Origin: an uncultured Phocaeicola sp.
GTDB taxonomy: Bacteria > Bacteroidota > Bacteroidia > Bacteroidales > Bacteroidaceae
NCBI GenBank assembly: GCA_944320135.1
Contig: CALUGI010000031.1
Coordinates: forward strand, 1-37,395
Direction: 5' to 3'
DNA: 37,395 nucleotides
This document shows, piece by piece, positions 15,106 through 23,263 of the stretch. The notes beneath the pieces are model-generated. The model had not been told where the DNA came from. It saw only the letters and a program-made list of their open reading frames with translations, and made no database searches. Positions within the stretch are counted from its first letter, which is position 1, and the number at the start of each line of letters is the position of its first letter. The translations under genes were made by a program, and so were the position numbers.

Positions 15106-16665
15106 ATGTTCAACAAACATCCTAAGGGGCTGGTCGCCGCAGCGTTGGCGAATATGGGAGAACGTTTCGGCTTCTATATCATGATGGCGATTCTGACCTT
15201 GTTTATTTCTGCAAAATTCGGCTTGTCGGAAACGACTACCGGATACATCTATTCAGCGTTTTACGCTTCGATTTACATTCTGGCCTTAGTGGGCGGAATC
15301 ATTGCCGACAAGACCAAGAATTTCAAGGGGACAATTCTTGCGGGACTGGTGCTGATGGCTTTCGGATATCTGATTATCGCCATTCCGACTCCGACTCCCG
15401 TTTCCAACCTGCCTTTGTTTTTGGGACTGACGTGTGTGGGGCTTGCCGTCATTGCGTTCGGCAACGGCCTGTTCAAGGGAAACCTTCAGGCGTTGGTAGG
15501 GCAGATGTATGACAATCCGAAGTATTCCAGCCTGCGCGATGCCGGATTCCAGATTTTCTATATGTTCATCAATGTAGGTGCGGTGTTCGCTCCGTTCATT
15601 GCTATCGGCGTGCGCAACTGGTGGCTGAAAGTCAACAATTTTGATTATGACGCTACGCTCCCCGAACTCTGCCATAAATATCTGGAGGATGCAGGAGCGA
15701 TGCTTCCGCAAGAGATGGAAAAGCTCACCGTTCTGGCCGACAAAGTAATGCTCGACGGAAGCCGGGTGACTGATATGACGGCTTTTGTCAACAGCTATTT
15801 GGACGTGTTCAATCGCGGGTTCCATTATGCGTTTATGGCGGCTATCGTGGCAATGCTCGTTTCTTTGGCCATTTATTTGAAGAACAAGAGCGTTTTCCCC
15901 GATCCGGGCAAGAAAGCGGTTGAGGCGCAGGAGAAGGCAGTTCCCGGCAAGGAGGAAATCCGAATCAGCGCGACCGAGATACGCCAGCGCATTTATGCGT
16001 TGTTTGCAGTGTTCGGAGTGGTTATTTTCTTCTGGCTTTCTTTCCATCAGAACGGGTATTCGCTGACCTATTTTGCCCGCGACTATGTGGATTTGAGCGT
16101 CATCAATATCGATTTGGGCTTTACGCAGATAAAGGGAGCCGAAATCTTCCAGGCGGTGAATCCGTTCTTCGTGGTGTTCCTCACTCCAATCATCATGTGG
16201 GTGTTCGGTTCGCTGAAGGCGAAAGGCAAAGAACCTTCCACTCCGATGAAGATTGCCATCGGTATGGGTATCGCTGCATTGGCTTACCTGTTCTTGATGT
16301 TCTTCTCGCTCACGCTTCCGGCCAAAGACGCGCTTGCAGGAATGACTGCCGACCAGATTGACGCCATCCGCGTCACTCCGTGGATTATGGTAGGTCTTTA
16401 TTTCATCCTTACTGTGGCCGAACTGTTTATTTCGCCGTTGGGGCTGTCGTTCGTATCGAAAGTGGCTCCTCCCCATCTTCAGGGACTGATGCAGGGATGC
16501 TGGCTGGCCGCTACCGCCGTGGGCAATTCGTTGCTTTTCATTGGCGGCTTGCTCTATACTACTGTGCCGATTTGGGCTTGCTGGTTAGTGTTCGTCGGAG
16601 CCACGGGCGCGTCGATGATTGTGATGCTCGCTATGGTGAGATGGCTTGAGCGTGTGGCGAAGTGA
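15106..16665 (+). CDS. POT-family proton-coupled peptide transporter
   Basis: 519-residue major facilitator protein of the proton-dependent oligopeptide transporter family. The N-terminal GERFGFYIMMAILTLF corresponds to the family ExxERFxYY proton-coupling motif, and DAGFQIFYMFINVGAVFAP is the PTR2 signature region. About 12-14 hydrophobic segments are visible, with a longer soluble insert near residues 180-230 (YLEDAGAMLPQEMEKLTVLAD). It imports di- and tripeptides across the inner membrane with protons. It is monocistronic between a consensus promoter and a terminator. Confidence 0.93.
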   Translation: MFNKHPKGLVAAALANMGERFGFYIMMAILTLFISAKFGLSETTTGYIYSAFYASIYILALVGGIIADKTKNFKGTILAGLVLMAFGYLIIAIPTPTPVSNLPLFLGLTCVGLAVIAFGNGLFKGNLQALVGQMYDNPKYSSLRDAGFQIFYMFINVGAVFAPFIAIGVRNWWLKVNNFDYDATLPELCHKYLEDAGAMLPQEMEKLTVLADKVMLDGSRVTDMTAFVNSYLDVFNRGFHYAFMAAIVAMLVSLAIYLKNKSVFPDPGKKAVEAQEKAVPGKEEIRISATEIRQRIYALFAVFGVVIFFWLSFHQNGYSLTYFARDYVDLSVINIDLGFTQIKGAEIFQAVNPFFVVFLTPIIMWVFGSLKAKGKEPSTPMKIAIGMGIAALAYLFLMFFSLTLPAKDALAGMTADQIDAIRVTPWIMVGLYFILTVAELFISPLGLSFVSKVAPPHLQGLMQGCWLAATAVGNSLLFIGGLLYTTVPIWACWLVFVGATGASMIVMLAMVRWLERVAK

Positions 16666-16706
16666 CGGAAGTCTTTGTTGTGAAAAATCGGATATAAAGA
16701 AAAAGG

Positions 16707-16732
16707 AGGCTGTCGGGAGACAGCCTTTTTTG
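16707..16732 (+). terminator. Terminator after the POT transporter gene
   Basis: AGGCTGTC (16707-16714) and GACAGCCT (16719-16726) form a perfect 8-bp stem with loop GGGA, followed by six T. Confidence 0.9.
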
Positions 16733-16853
16733 TTGGCCGCTCTGATAAAGAATGCCGGTTCGCCCGCTTCAGTTGAACAAAACTGCCGGAATTTTTGTTT
16801 ATGAGGAAAACATTGGACAAATCCATGCTGTGTATCATTTAACTGAATTGATT

Positions 16854-17048
16854 ATGAAAAAAGTACAAGAAATGAAAGAAAGTTACGTTGCGCCTGAAGT
16901 GAAAATAATCGAAATGGAAGTGGCTCATGTCATAGCCGCTTCAGTGTTAGACGAAAAAGATTTTCAGAACGGAGGATACTATGGCCGTGGAAGCATGAGA
17001 AGCAGTTGGCCGAATTCGAATGTGCAAAACGATTTCCTCAATCCTTAA
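16854..17048 (+). CDS. Short Bacteroidales peptide preceding fimbrillin-like genes
   Basis: 64 residues from the ATG at 16854. It has a charged start, then YVAPEVKIIEMEVAHVIAAS, then a Gly/Ser/Tyr/Asn/Trp-rich tail (GGYYGRGSMRSSW). The Y..P.V.IIE.E...V.A.S pattern is shared by many short uncharacterised Bacteroidales proteins, often found near cell-surface gene clusters. There is no signal peptide or lipobox. A 34-residue upstream extension is possible but unlike the family. It ends 10 bp before the metalloprotease lipoprotein gene, so the three genes appear to form an operon. The function is unknown; a secreted or processed peptide or a regulator are both conceivable. Confidence 0.65.
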   Translation: MKKVQEMKESYVAPEVKIIEMEVAHVIAASVLDEKDFQNGGYYGRGSMRSSWPNSNVQNDFLNP

Positions 17049-17058
17049 AGGTTCATAT

Positions 17059-19380
17059 ATGAAGAAAACAGGAAAAATAGTATGGTTGTTTTTATTGATT
17101 GCCGGAGCGTCCGGATGCAAGGACGAACTGAAAAAAATGCAACCGGAGCCGCAAAAGCAGATTGCTGGCATACAGTTTGCAGGGAATATGCCGGCGAATG
17201 ACACTCAGACACGTGCCTATATAGATACTAAAGGAGGTTTCTTCTGGAATGCCAAAGACACTGTCTATGTAATCGACAGCTATTACAATAGTTTCGGCGC
17301 CATGTTTACGGCCACTTTCGGAACGTCGCAAGAATCGGAAGGGACGAAAACAGCTGTATTCCAATATAATCTGTCAGGAGCCGACCCCTCTGACATGGGC
17401 ATCTATCTGATAGATCATTTGTTGAACAGAGCCGATGACTATTATGCTTTCTATCCCCGGCCGCACAGTCGGGGGGACGATCCGAAGTTGGGGGGATACT
17501 ACGAATATCATTTCCCCTCAACCCAAACGCAGGAAGGGGCTACGAGCCGCCATCTCAGCCAATATATGCTGATGACTTCGGGGAAAGTGGATATAGAAAG
17601 AGGCGGAGGCAATGAACTGACTCAGGAGAACGGCTATGTAAAACTGCCGGATTTCACTCTGATTCACCGAACCAGTCTTATGCGTTTCCGGGTACTGAAC
17701 AGGCAATCCAATCCGGTTCAAGTGAAACGCGTCAGCGTCAGTGCCCGAAGAAAGGACGGAAGCACATCTTACTTTCTGCCGTCGTGCGCGTATTATGTGG
17801 CTAACGACAGTATAAACCTGCACACAAGCGGCGCTTATGGCACGCTGTCGGTTCAAGTAAAGGACGAATACTACACTGTTCCGGCTCAGGGAGAATTTAC
17901 GCTCAATGCGACTTTGTTGCCTAACTCGACCGAAGATGTGGAGTTTACGTTTATAGTGGAAACTACAGATGCTCAGTACAAGACATTGGCCTTTTCCGGA
18001 AATCAAATCCGGAACGGCAAGTTTGAGGTCGGCATGTACTATACCTTTGAACTGCTTTTAGACCACAGCCTCACTGTGCAAAGTTGGGAAGAAGACCAGC
18101 TTGACGCCATCCAGTTCGGGCAGGAAGCATTTTCCGTCAGTGCAAATGATCTTACTTTGCCGTTGGAAGGCGGACATGCCACCTTGCGGATAAACGCTAC
18201 GCATCCCGCAGGATGGACGTTGGCAGAGTGCCCGGAATGGCTGGAAACTGACATCGCTTCGGCGCCTCAAGGCACGACTAATGTGCTCTTGACGGCTGAG
18301 GCGGCCACAGCAGAACGTAGCGGAACGCTTTGTTTCGTTGCCGGAAATTTGCGGAAATGGATTGCTGTACGCCAAACAGTCGTAAAAGAAGAAAAGGATG
18401 ATGCAATCAGCGTTACGGCGGATGAGATGAACGCACCGGAAAATCTGCGCATTCTGCAAGACGACGAGCCGGCTTCTGTCTATTGCGACAAGTCTGTAAG
18501 AAGTTTCAACACCGCACAACCCTTGCAAGTAAATGTAGAAGACGGGCAGCTGCACCTGCGGTTCTATTCTCCGCGCAAGCTGGAGCAGGTGGAGATATGG
18601 GCCAAAGTTTCCGGCTTGTCGGAAGAAGAGTTTCTGCTGGCGCGGTTTGAAGAAGTGGCTCCTTTCATTGATTATTATAAAGAATTGCCTTTCTTGACGA
18701 AAGACTGCACTTTCAGAACTGCTTCGGGGAAGTCTGTCGTAGTCCGGCAGAATCCTTATTTCCCTGACAACATGCTCAGTCTTCGCGCCGTTTCCTATTG
18801 CGACTACTGGCGCCGTCTCCAACAAATCAAACACGGATGGAACATCAGTTTCAGCCTGTTTGGAGGAGACCCGACCAAACCGGACGGCGGACACACCACC
18901 AACTGGATGGGAATACGTCCTGTACACTGCCGCGAAGCGGTTGCCGTATTCCTGAATATCTGCTACATCATCGACATGAAAGAACATGAAGAGCTTATAA
19001 GGGCCAACGAAGATTTGCTTTACGGCAACGGAGGGACGGGCGACAAAGTGACGGCAGACCGCGTTTTGTCTCAAATGAAACAGGAACACAGCATTGCCGT
19101 AGGATTGGTATGGCCGGGATATGCGTTCGGCTTGGGAGGCCCCGGAGTGTTCGGACTTTACCAAAAAGGATGGCTCGAACACTACAACCTGCTCAGCGAC
19201 TGTATAATCATGTTTCATGAGTTGGGGCATGTGTTGGGATACAACCACAGCAGCAGTTTCACCAATGGGCCGTGGGCGCACCAGCTGATGAGCCATTTTT
19301 ATCTTGAGAATTTGTCCAGACTTCCCGTTGATTCGCCGGATTATCTGGACAGCAAAAACAACCCGAACTTATATAAATAA
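17059..19380 (+). CDS. Lipoprotein with fimbrillin-like region, BACON domain and metzincin-type protease domain
   Basis: 773 residues. Lipoprotein signal MKKTGKIVWLFLLIAGASGC (Cys20). Residues about 35-350 resemble fimbrillin-family beta-sandwiches (QTRAYIDT, WNAKDTVYVID, FYPRP, LRFRVLN). A BACON domain follows at about 358-440 (FSVSANDLTLPLEGGHATLRI, WTLAECPEWLETD). The C-terminal region (about 450-773) contains HELGHVLGYNH: His720, Glu721, His724 and His730, the HExxHxxGxxH zinc site of metzincins, with Met744 a candidate Met-turn. This predicts a surface-exposed zinc endopeptidase on a pilus-like or mucin-binding scaffold. The ATG at 17059 is chosen for the signal peptide. Its stop is 6 bp before the next gene. 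The exact peptidase family was not identified. Confidence 0.78.
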   Translation: MKKTGKIVWLFLLIAGASGCKDELKKMQPEPQKQIAGIQFAGNMPANDTQTRAYIDTKGGFFWNAKDTVYVIDSYYNSFGAMFTATFGTSQESEGTKTAVFQYNLSGADPSDMGIYLIDHLLNRADDYYAFYPRPHSRGDDPKLGGYYEYHFPSTQTQEGATSRHLSQYMLMTSGKVDIERGGGNELTQENGYVKLPDFTLIHRTSLMRFRVLNRQSNPVQVKRVSVSARRKDGSTSYFLPSCAYYVANDSINLHTSGAYGTLSVQVKDEYYTVPAQGEFTLNATLLPNSTEDVEFTFIVETTDAQYKTLAFSGNQIRNGKFEVGMYYTFELLLDHSLTVQSWEEDQLDAIQFGQEAFSVSANDLTLPLEGGHATLRINATHPAGWTLAECPEWLETDIASAPQGTTNVLLTAEAATAERSGTLCFVAGNLRKWIAVRQTVVKEEKDDAISVTADEMNAPENLRILQDDEPASVYCDKSVRSFNTAQPLQVNVEDGQLHLRFYSPRKLEQVEIWAKVSGLSEEEFLLARFEEVAPFIDYYKELPFLTKDCTFRTASGKSVVVRQNPYFPDNMLSLRAVSYCDYWRRLQQIKHGWNISFSLFGGDPTKPDGGHTTNWMGIRPVHCREAVAVFLNICYIIDMKEHEELIRANEDLLYGNGGTGDKVTADRVLSQMKQEHSIAVGLVWPGYAFGLGGPGVFGLYQKGWLEHYNLLSDCIIMFHELGHVLGYNHSSSFTNGPWAHQLMSHFYLENLSRLPVDSPDYLDSKNNPNLYK

Positions 19381-19386
19381 AGACAA

Positions 19387-21849
19387 ATGGAAAAGAACAG
19401 ACCTATTTATAGATATTTCGCATATTTGTTTCTGAGCATCGGCCTGTTTCTGTTCGCTTCATGCCGGGCGGATGATTTTGCAGCGCCGCCCTCTTCGGAA
19501 GAAAACGCGGCGGTGTTTGAACTGAATCTCCCGCAGGTTGAATTGGCGGCAGGGCGGTCTCGTGCCGCAGCCGTGTCGCGGATAAATCTTATCCAGACTT
19601 TGGATGTGCTGGCTTTTGATGCCGACGGCTTGTTCTATACTCATTGCCAAGCCGAAGAACTGTATTCTGTCGACGGAGGGGGGAAGTGGCTTTACCGGAT
19701 TCCATTGGCAAAAAATGAAGCGCAAGGCTTGCGTTTCGTGTTCTTCGCCAATCTGCATGACGAGGTGGTTCGAGCCGTGCAGGAAGGGCGCATCGCAAAG
19801 AAAGACGAATTGTATCGCCAGATAGAGTTTGCCAACTCGGATTGGGCGAACAATTCGGATGCCTTTCCCATGTGGGGAGAAACGCCTTCTGCCTACGACA
19901 GCACGTCTCCGCACCAAGACGTGAACAGAGTGTCAATGCTTCGTGCGGTTTCAACGGTAGATGTGGTGTTGAATGGAAATTCTTTTGAGGCTATGGGGCT
20001 GGACAATTTCCGGCTGGGCTGTGTGGAAGTGCGCGACGTGCCGGTCAAAGGCTTTGCAGCGCCGGCTCCCGGACATTTCGAATGGGAGGAACGGCAAACG
20101 GACGCGCAGATGCGGAACGAGTATGTATTGAAAAAGGCTACAGTGAAGGCCGATGCTGAACTGATGTCCCTCACTACCGGGCAAGTCTCCCCGTCCAATG
20201 CCATCCGTGGAAAAATAATTGTTCCGGAATCGGATGCCGGCGGAGCGTGGAATACGACTTTCCTTATCGGAGGCTACTTTGAGAACAGCGGCCAACTCTC
20301 ATGGTACCGGGTGAATTTTTCAGAACAGGATAAGAAAACGGGATATATGCGCCCTGTCGACCTGTTGCGCAACAAGCATTACGTGCTGAACATCACCAGA
20401 GTGACCCAGGCAGGCTATGATACGCCGGAAGAGGCTTGCAGCAATTCTTCGGCAAACATACATGCTGCGTTGGAATTGCGCCCGGAAGTCGGGAATCTGA
20501 CGCAGATGGTGTATAATGCCACTGATTACCTGGCAACCGACAAGGCTGAACTGAGAGTGACGGAACAAAAGACCGACCTGCTTCAAATATTGACCACTGA
20601 GGCAGAAGGGTGGAGGTTGGCCGACGACATGCCCGAATGGTTGGAAGTGTCGGAAAATCATGGAGGGCAAGGGGTGCTGGCTGCCGTTGCATTCCGGCTT
20701 AAAGACGGCTGCAAGGGAGCGGACGAAGCGCCTTCTGCAATCACGTTGCGTGCCGGGAGTCTCGAAATGTCCATAAAGGTATATCCTTATGACGAGAACG
20801 TCATCGAATACGAAACGCCCTATGTCCGTCAAGTTTGGCAGGCGGCTGATTTCGGATATGAAGAAGGGAAGTTTGTTCCGGGGGGAAGTCTGGTATTTTT
20901 ACAGAACCGATACCTGCTGTTTGCCAACAATTACAACGGGACGGAGTCCGATTCTCCCTGTCTGTTGGTCTATGACATGGAGCAGAAGCAAGTGGTAAAG
21001 AAGTTGTCCGAATGGACTTTCAACGGGCAGACACTGAGTTTCCAAGGCACAGCAGACAAATCGGACCAGATAGACGACTTGGTGGCGGACGAACGAAACA
21101 ACCGTTTGTACGTGATGCGTCGCCAATCGTACGTGGAAGTGTTCGACATTTCCAATCCGCTCCAACCGGAATACGTCACTCGTATCGGCAAACCCTTTGA
21201 ATCCGGCGCAACTGTCCGGAATCGCCTGAGCGGAAGCGGTGCGATACTTCCTGCGGAGAATTATCTCTTGTTGCGCGACAACATGAGTTTGGATACCTAT
21301 CTGTATGAAGACATTGTTGCCGGAAAGTTTCAAGAAATAACCTGTGTCACAAGAGACAACATGAAGATGACGCATACCGACTATCATCCTACGCAGTGGG
21401 CGGTAGACCCGACAGACGGAAGTATCTATATGACAGAATATGACAATGCGTTCCAAGGAATCTACAGCTTCGACCTCTCGAAGGCAGACCCTTACGTGCA
21501 AGCCGGAAAATACTGGCAGCAGCAAGACCTGCGCAACCGGGCGCTTCCTTTGGCATACCAGCCTACGGGCTTGCTGATTACAGACCGGAAGGTGTATGTG
21601 ACACGTTTGGACGGATCGCTTGACATATTCAGCAGAAAGATACTGGAGGGCGCGCCGGCAGTGCGTGCGTCTGTGTCGGCTGAAAAGGCGGAAAACATTC
21701 GTCTTCGCACCAGCGCCGGCAGATTTGGAAAACTGCAAAAAATCTATTTGGACCCGAATGATGCCGAATGTTTCTGGAGCATAGACATGGCAAACCGTAC
21801 ATTGGTGCAACTGAACATGTTCAAATCCAACATAGAAATACAGCCCTGA
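19387..21849 (+). CDS. Fimbrillin-like lipoprotein with BACON-like and C-terminal beta-propeller-like domains
   Basis: 820 residues. Lipoprotein signal with lipobox FASC (Cys26). Residues about 40-350 look like the FimA/Mfa type V pilin fold: VSRINLIQTLDVLAFDADG, FPMWGE, VSMLRAVSTVDVVLN, and DLLRNKHYVLNITRV near the end. An Arg-rich stretch (AAGRSRAAAVSR) is a plausible processing site, as pilins are cleaved after Arg. Residues about 375-465 resemble a BACON domain (WRLADDMPEWLEVSENHGG). The rest (about 485-815) has repeated strand patterns such as NNRLYVMRRQSYVEVFDIS and RKVYVTRLDGSLDIFS, like LVIVD/YVTN beta-propellers. It is probably a tip adhesin or ligand-binding surface protein. A terminator follows. 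Confidence 0.72.
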   Translation: MEKNRPIYRYFAYLFLSIGLFLFASCRADDFAAPPSSEENAAVFELNLPQVELAAGRSRAAAVSRINLIQTLDVLAFDADGLFYTHCQAEELYSVDGGGKWLYRIPLAKNEAQGLRFVFFANLHDEVVRAVQEGRIAKKDELYRQIEFANSDWANNSDAFPMWGETPSAYDSTSPHQDVNRVSMLRAVSTVDVVLNGNSFEAMGLDNFRLGCVEVRDVPVKGFAAPAPGHFEWEERQTDAQMRNEYVLKKATVKADAELMSLTTGQVSPSNAIRGKIIVPESDAGGAWNTTFLIGGYFENSGQLSWYRVNFSEQDKKTGYMRPVDLLRNKHYVLNITRVTQAGYDTPEEACSNSSANIHAALELRPEVGNLTQMVYNATDYLATDKAELRVTEQKTDLLQILTTEAEGWRLADDMPEWLEVSENHGGQGVLAAVAFRLKDGCKGADEAPSAITLRAGSLEMSIKVYPYDENVIEYETPYVRQVWQAADFGYEEGKFVPGGSLVFLQNRYLLFANNYNGTESDSPCLLVYDMEQKQVVKKLSEWTFNGQTLSFQGTADKSDQIDDLVADERNNRLYVMRRQSYVEVFDISNPLQPEYVTRIGKPFESGATVRNRLSGSGAILPAENYLLLRDNMSLDTYLYEDIVAGKFQEITCVTRDNMKMTHTDYHPTQWAVDPTDGSIYMTEYDNAFQGIYSFDLSKADPYVQAGKYWQQQDLRNRALPLAYQPTGLLITDRKVYVTRLDGSLDIFSRKILEGAPAVRASVSAEKAENIRLRTSAGRFGKLQKIYLDPNDAECFWSIDMANRTLVQLNMFKSNIEIQP

Positions 21850-21870
21850 CGAAATCAGGCGCAAACGGAC

Positions 21871-21902
21871 AAGGGTGGTTTCAGCAGAGACCACCCTTTT
21901 TT
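21871..21902 (+). terminator. Terminator of the fimbrillin-like operon
   Basis: Arms 21871-21882 and 21887-21898 form a 12-bp stem (AAGGGTGGTTTC with GAGACCACCCTT, one G-U pair), loop AGCA, followed by TTTT. Confidence 0.9.
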
Positions 21903-21973
21903 ATCCCGGCATGACGCGAATAGTTCAGCTTTTCATTTAGAAATTTCCTGTAAAAGAACGAAAAACATCTGTT

Positions 21974-21991
21974 TTATGTTGCATAACATAA
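21974..21991. promoter_or_regulatory. Inverted repeat upstream of galM
   Basis: TTATGTT and AACATAA flank GCAT. The position, about 70 bp before the galM start, is compatible with an activator site such as a Crp-like or sugar-responsive factor, but no factor can be named. Confidence 0.35.
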
Positions 21992-22019
21992 CGGCTTCAT
22001 ATCCAAGTTGTCGAGATAA

Positions 22020-22034
22020 GTGTTACTTTTACAC
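22020..22034. promoter_or_regulatory. Candidate AraR operator upstream of galM
   Basis: GTGTTACTTTTACAC, an imperfect inverted repeat inside ATAAGTGT...TTACACCA. A closely similar site, ATAAGTGTAAAATTACACTA, precedes the symporter gene (33808-33827). The shared ATAAGTGT and TTACAC half-sites at the two arabinose promoters point to AraR; the assignment is inference. It lies 25 bp before the galM start. Confidence 0.5.
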
Positions 22035-22059
22035 CATATTAAACCATATAATTACAATC

Positions 22060-23214
22060 ATGAAAAGCATGAAGACTTCTATTTTAGGAATGGGAGCAGC
22101 TCTGGCGCTTCTTGCGAGCTGCGGAACAAAGGTAGAAAAACCGTCGCTGACTCTTTCCGGACTGAATCCGGCTAATTTTGAAACGACCGTTGACGGAACC
22201 AAATCGGTCAAACTCTACACGTTGAAGAACCACAGCGGAATGGAAGTGTGTGTCACAAACTTCGGAGGGCGCATCGTTTCAATTATGGTTCCGGACAAGA
22301 ACGGCACGATGACCGATGTGGTTTTAGGGTTTGACAGCATTGCCGACTACCAGCGCATACCGAGTGATTTCGGGGCTTCTATCGGCCGTTATGCCAACCG
22401 AATCAACAAAGGGCTGATGAAGGTTGACGGTACGCTGATTCAATTGCCGACAAACAATTTCGGGCACTGCCTTCACGGAGGGCCGACGGGGTGGCAATAT
22501 CAAGTGTATGAAGCCAGTCAGACGAATGACAGCACGCTTGTGCTGACCATGAACTCGGCTGACGGGGACAACAACTTCCCCGGAAACGTTACGGCCCACG
22601 TGACTTATTCGCTCACTGCCGACAATGCTATCGATATCAAGTACGATGCTGTGACAGACAAGACGACCGTCATCAATATGACCAACCACTCTTATTTCAA
22701 CTTGAACGGCGATCCGTCGAAACCCGCTACGGACAATATTTTGTATGTGGCGTCCGACAGCATTACTCCGGTGGACGGCACCTATATGACTGACGGCACG
22801 ATGATGGCGGTGAAAGGCACTCCTTTCGATTTCAACACGCCGAAACCCATTGCTCCGGCTGTGACTGATTTCAGCAACGAGCAGGTGAAATTCGGCAACG
22901 GATTTGATCATAACTGGGTGCTGGCCACCAAAGGAGACATCACCCGTCCCGCAGCCAAACTGACCAGCCCGACAACAGGCATCAGCCTCACCGTCTATAC
23001 GGACGAACCGGGAATCCAAGTCTACACAGGCAACTTCCTTGACGGAACGGTGAAAGGGAAAAAAGGCATCGCTTATCCTCAACGCGCTTCCGTGTGTCTG
23101 GAAACCCAGCATTATCCAGACAGCCCTAACAAACCGCAATGGCCGTCCGTTACGTTAAAGCCGGGAGAAACTTACCGGAGCCATTGCATCTTCAAATTCG
23201 GCGTGGAAGAATAG
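22060..23214 (+). CDS. galM: Aldose 1-epimerase (galactose mutarotase), lipoprotein form
   Basis: 384 residues. It interconverts alpha and beta anomers of aldoses such as arabinose or galactose. Catalytic regions are NHSYFNLNG (His acid) and ETQHYPDSPN (Glu base), with FGASIGRYANRI and HGGPTGW also diagnostic. Unlike cytoplasmic GalM it has a lipoprotein signal, MKSMKTSILGMGAALALLASC (lipobox LLASC), so it probably works in the periplasm or at the outer membrane before sugar uptake. The 22060 ATG is chosen because it gives the signal peptide; a second ATG lies 9 bp later. It is the first gene of the arabinose cluster; araR begins 49 bp after it. Confidence 0.93.
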   Translation: MKSMKTSILGMGAALALLASCGTKVEKPSLTLSGLNPANFETTVDGTKSVKLYTLKNHSGMEVCVTNFGGRIVSIMVPDKNGTMTDVVLGFDSIADYQRIPSDFGASIGRYANRINKGLMKVDGTLIQLPTNNFGHCLHGGPTGWQYQVYEASQTNDSTLVLTMNSADGDNNFPGNVTAHVTYSLTADNAIDIKYDAVTDKTTVINMTNHSYFNLNGDPSKPATDNILYVASDSITPVDGTYMTDGTMMAVKGTPFDFNTPKPIAPAVTDFSNEQVKFGNGFDHNWVLATKGDITRPAAKLTSPTTGISLTVYTDEPGIQVYTGNFLDGTVKGKKGIAYPQRASVCLETQHYPDSPNKPQWPSVTLKPGETYRSHCIFKFGVEE

Positions 23215-23263
23215 AAGAATAAAGAACTGACAATCTCGCGCCAACAACAATAACAACAACGAT

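Noticed and set aside
18058-19296. 412-codon minus-strand frame opposite the metalloprotease lipoprotein
   Set aside because: The plus-strand product has a signal peptide, BACON domain and zinc motif; the antisense frame has none.
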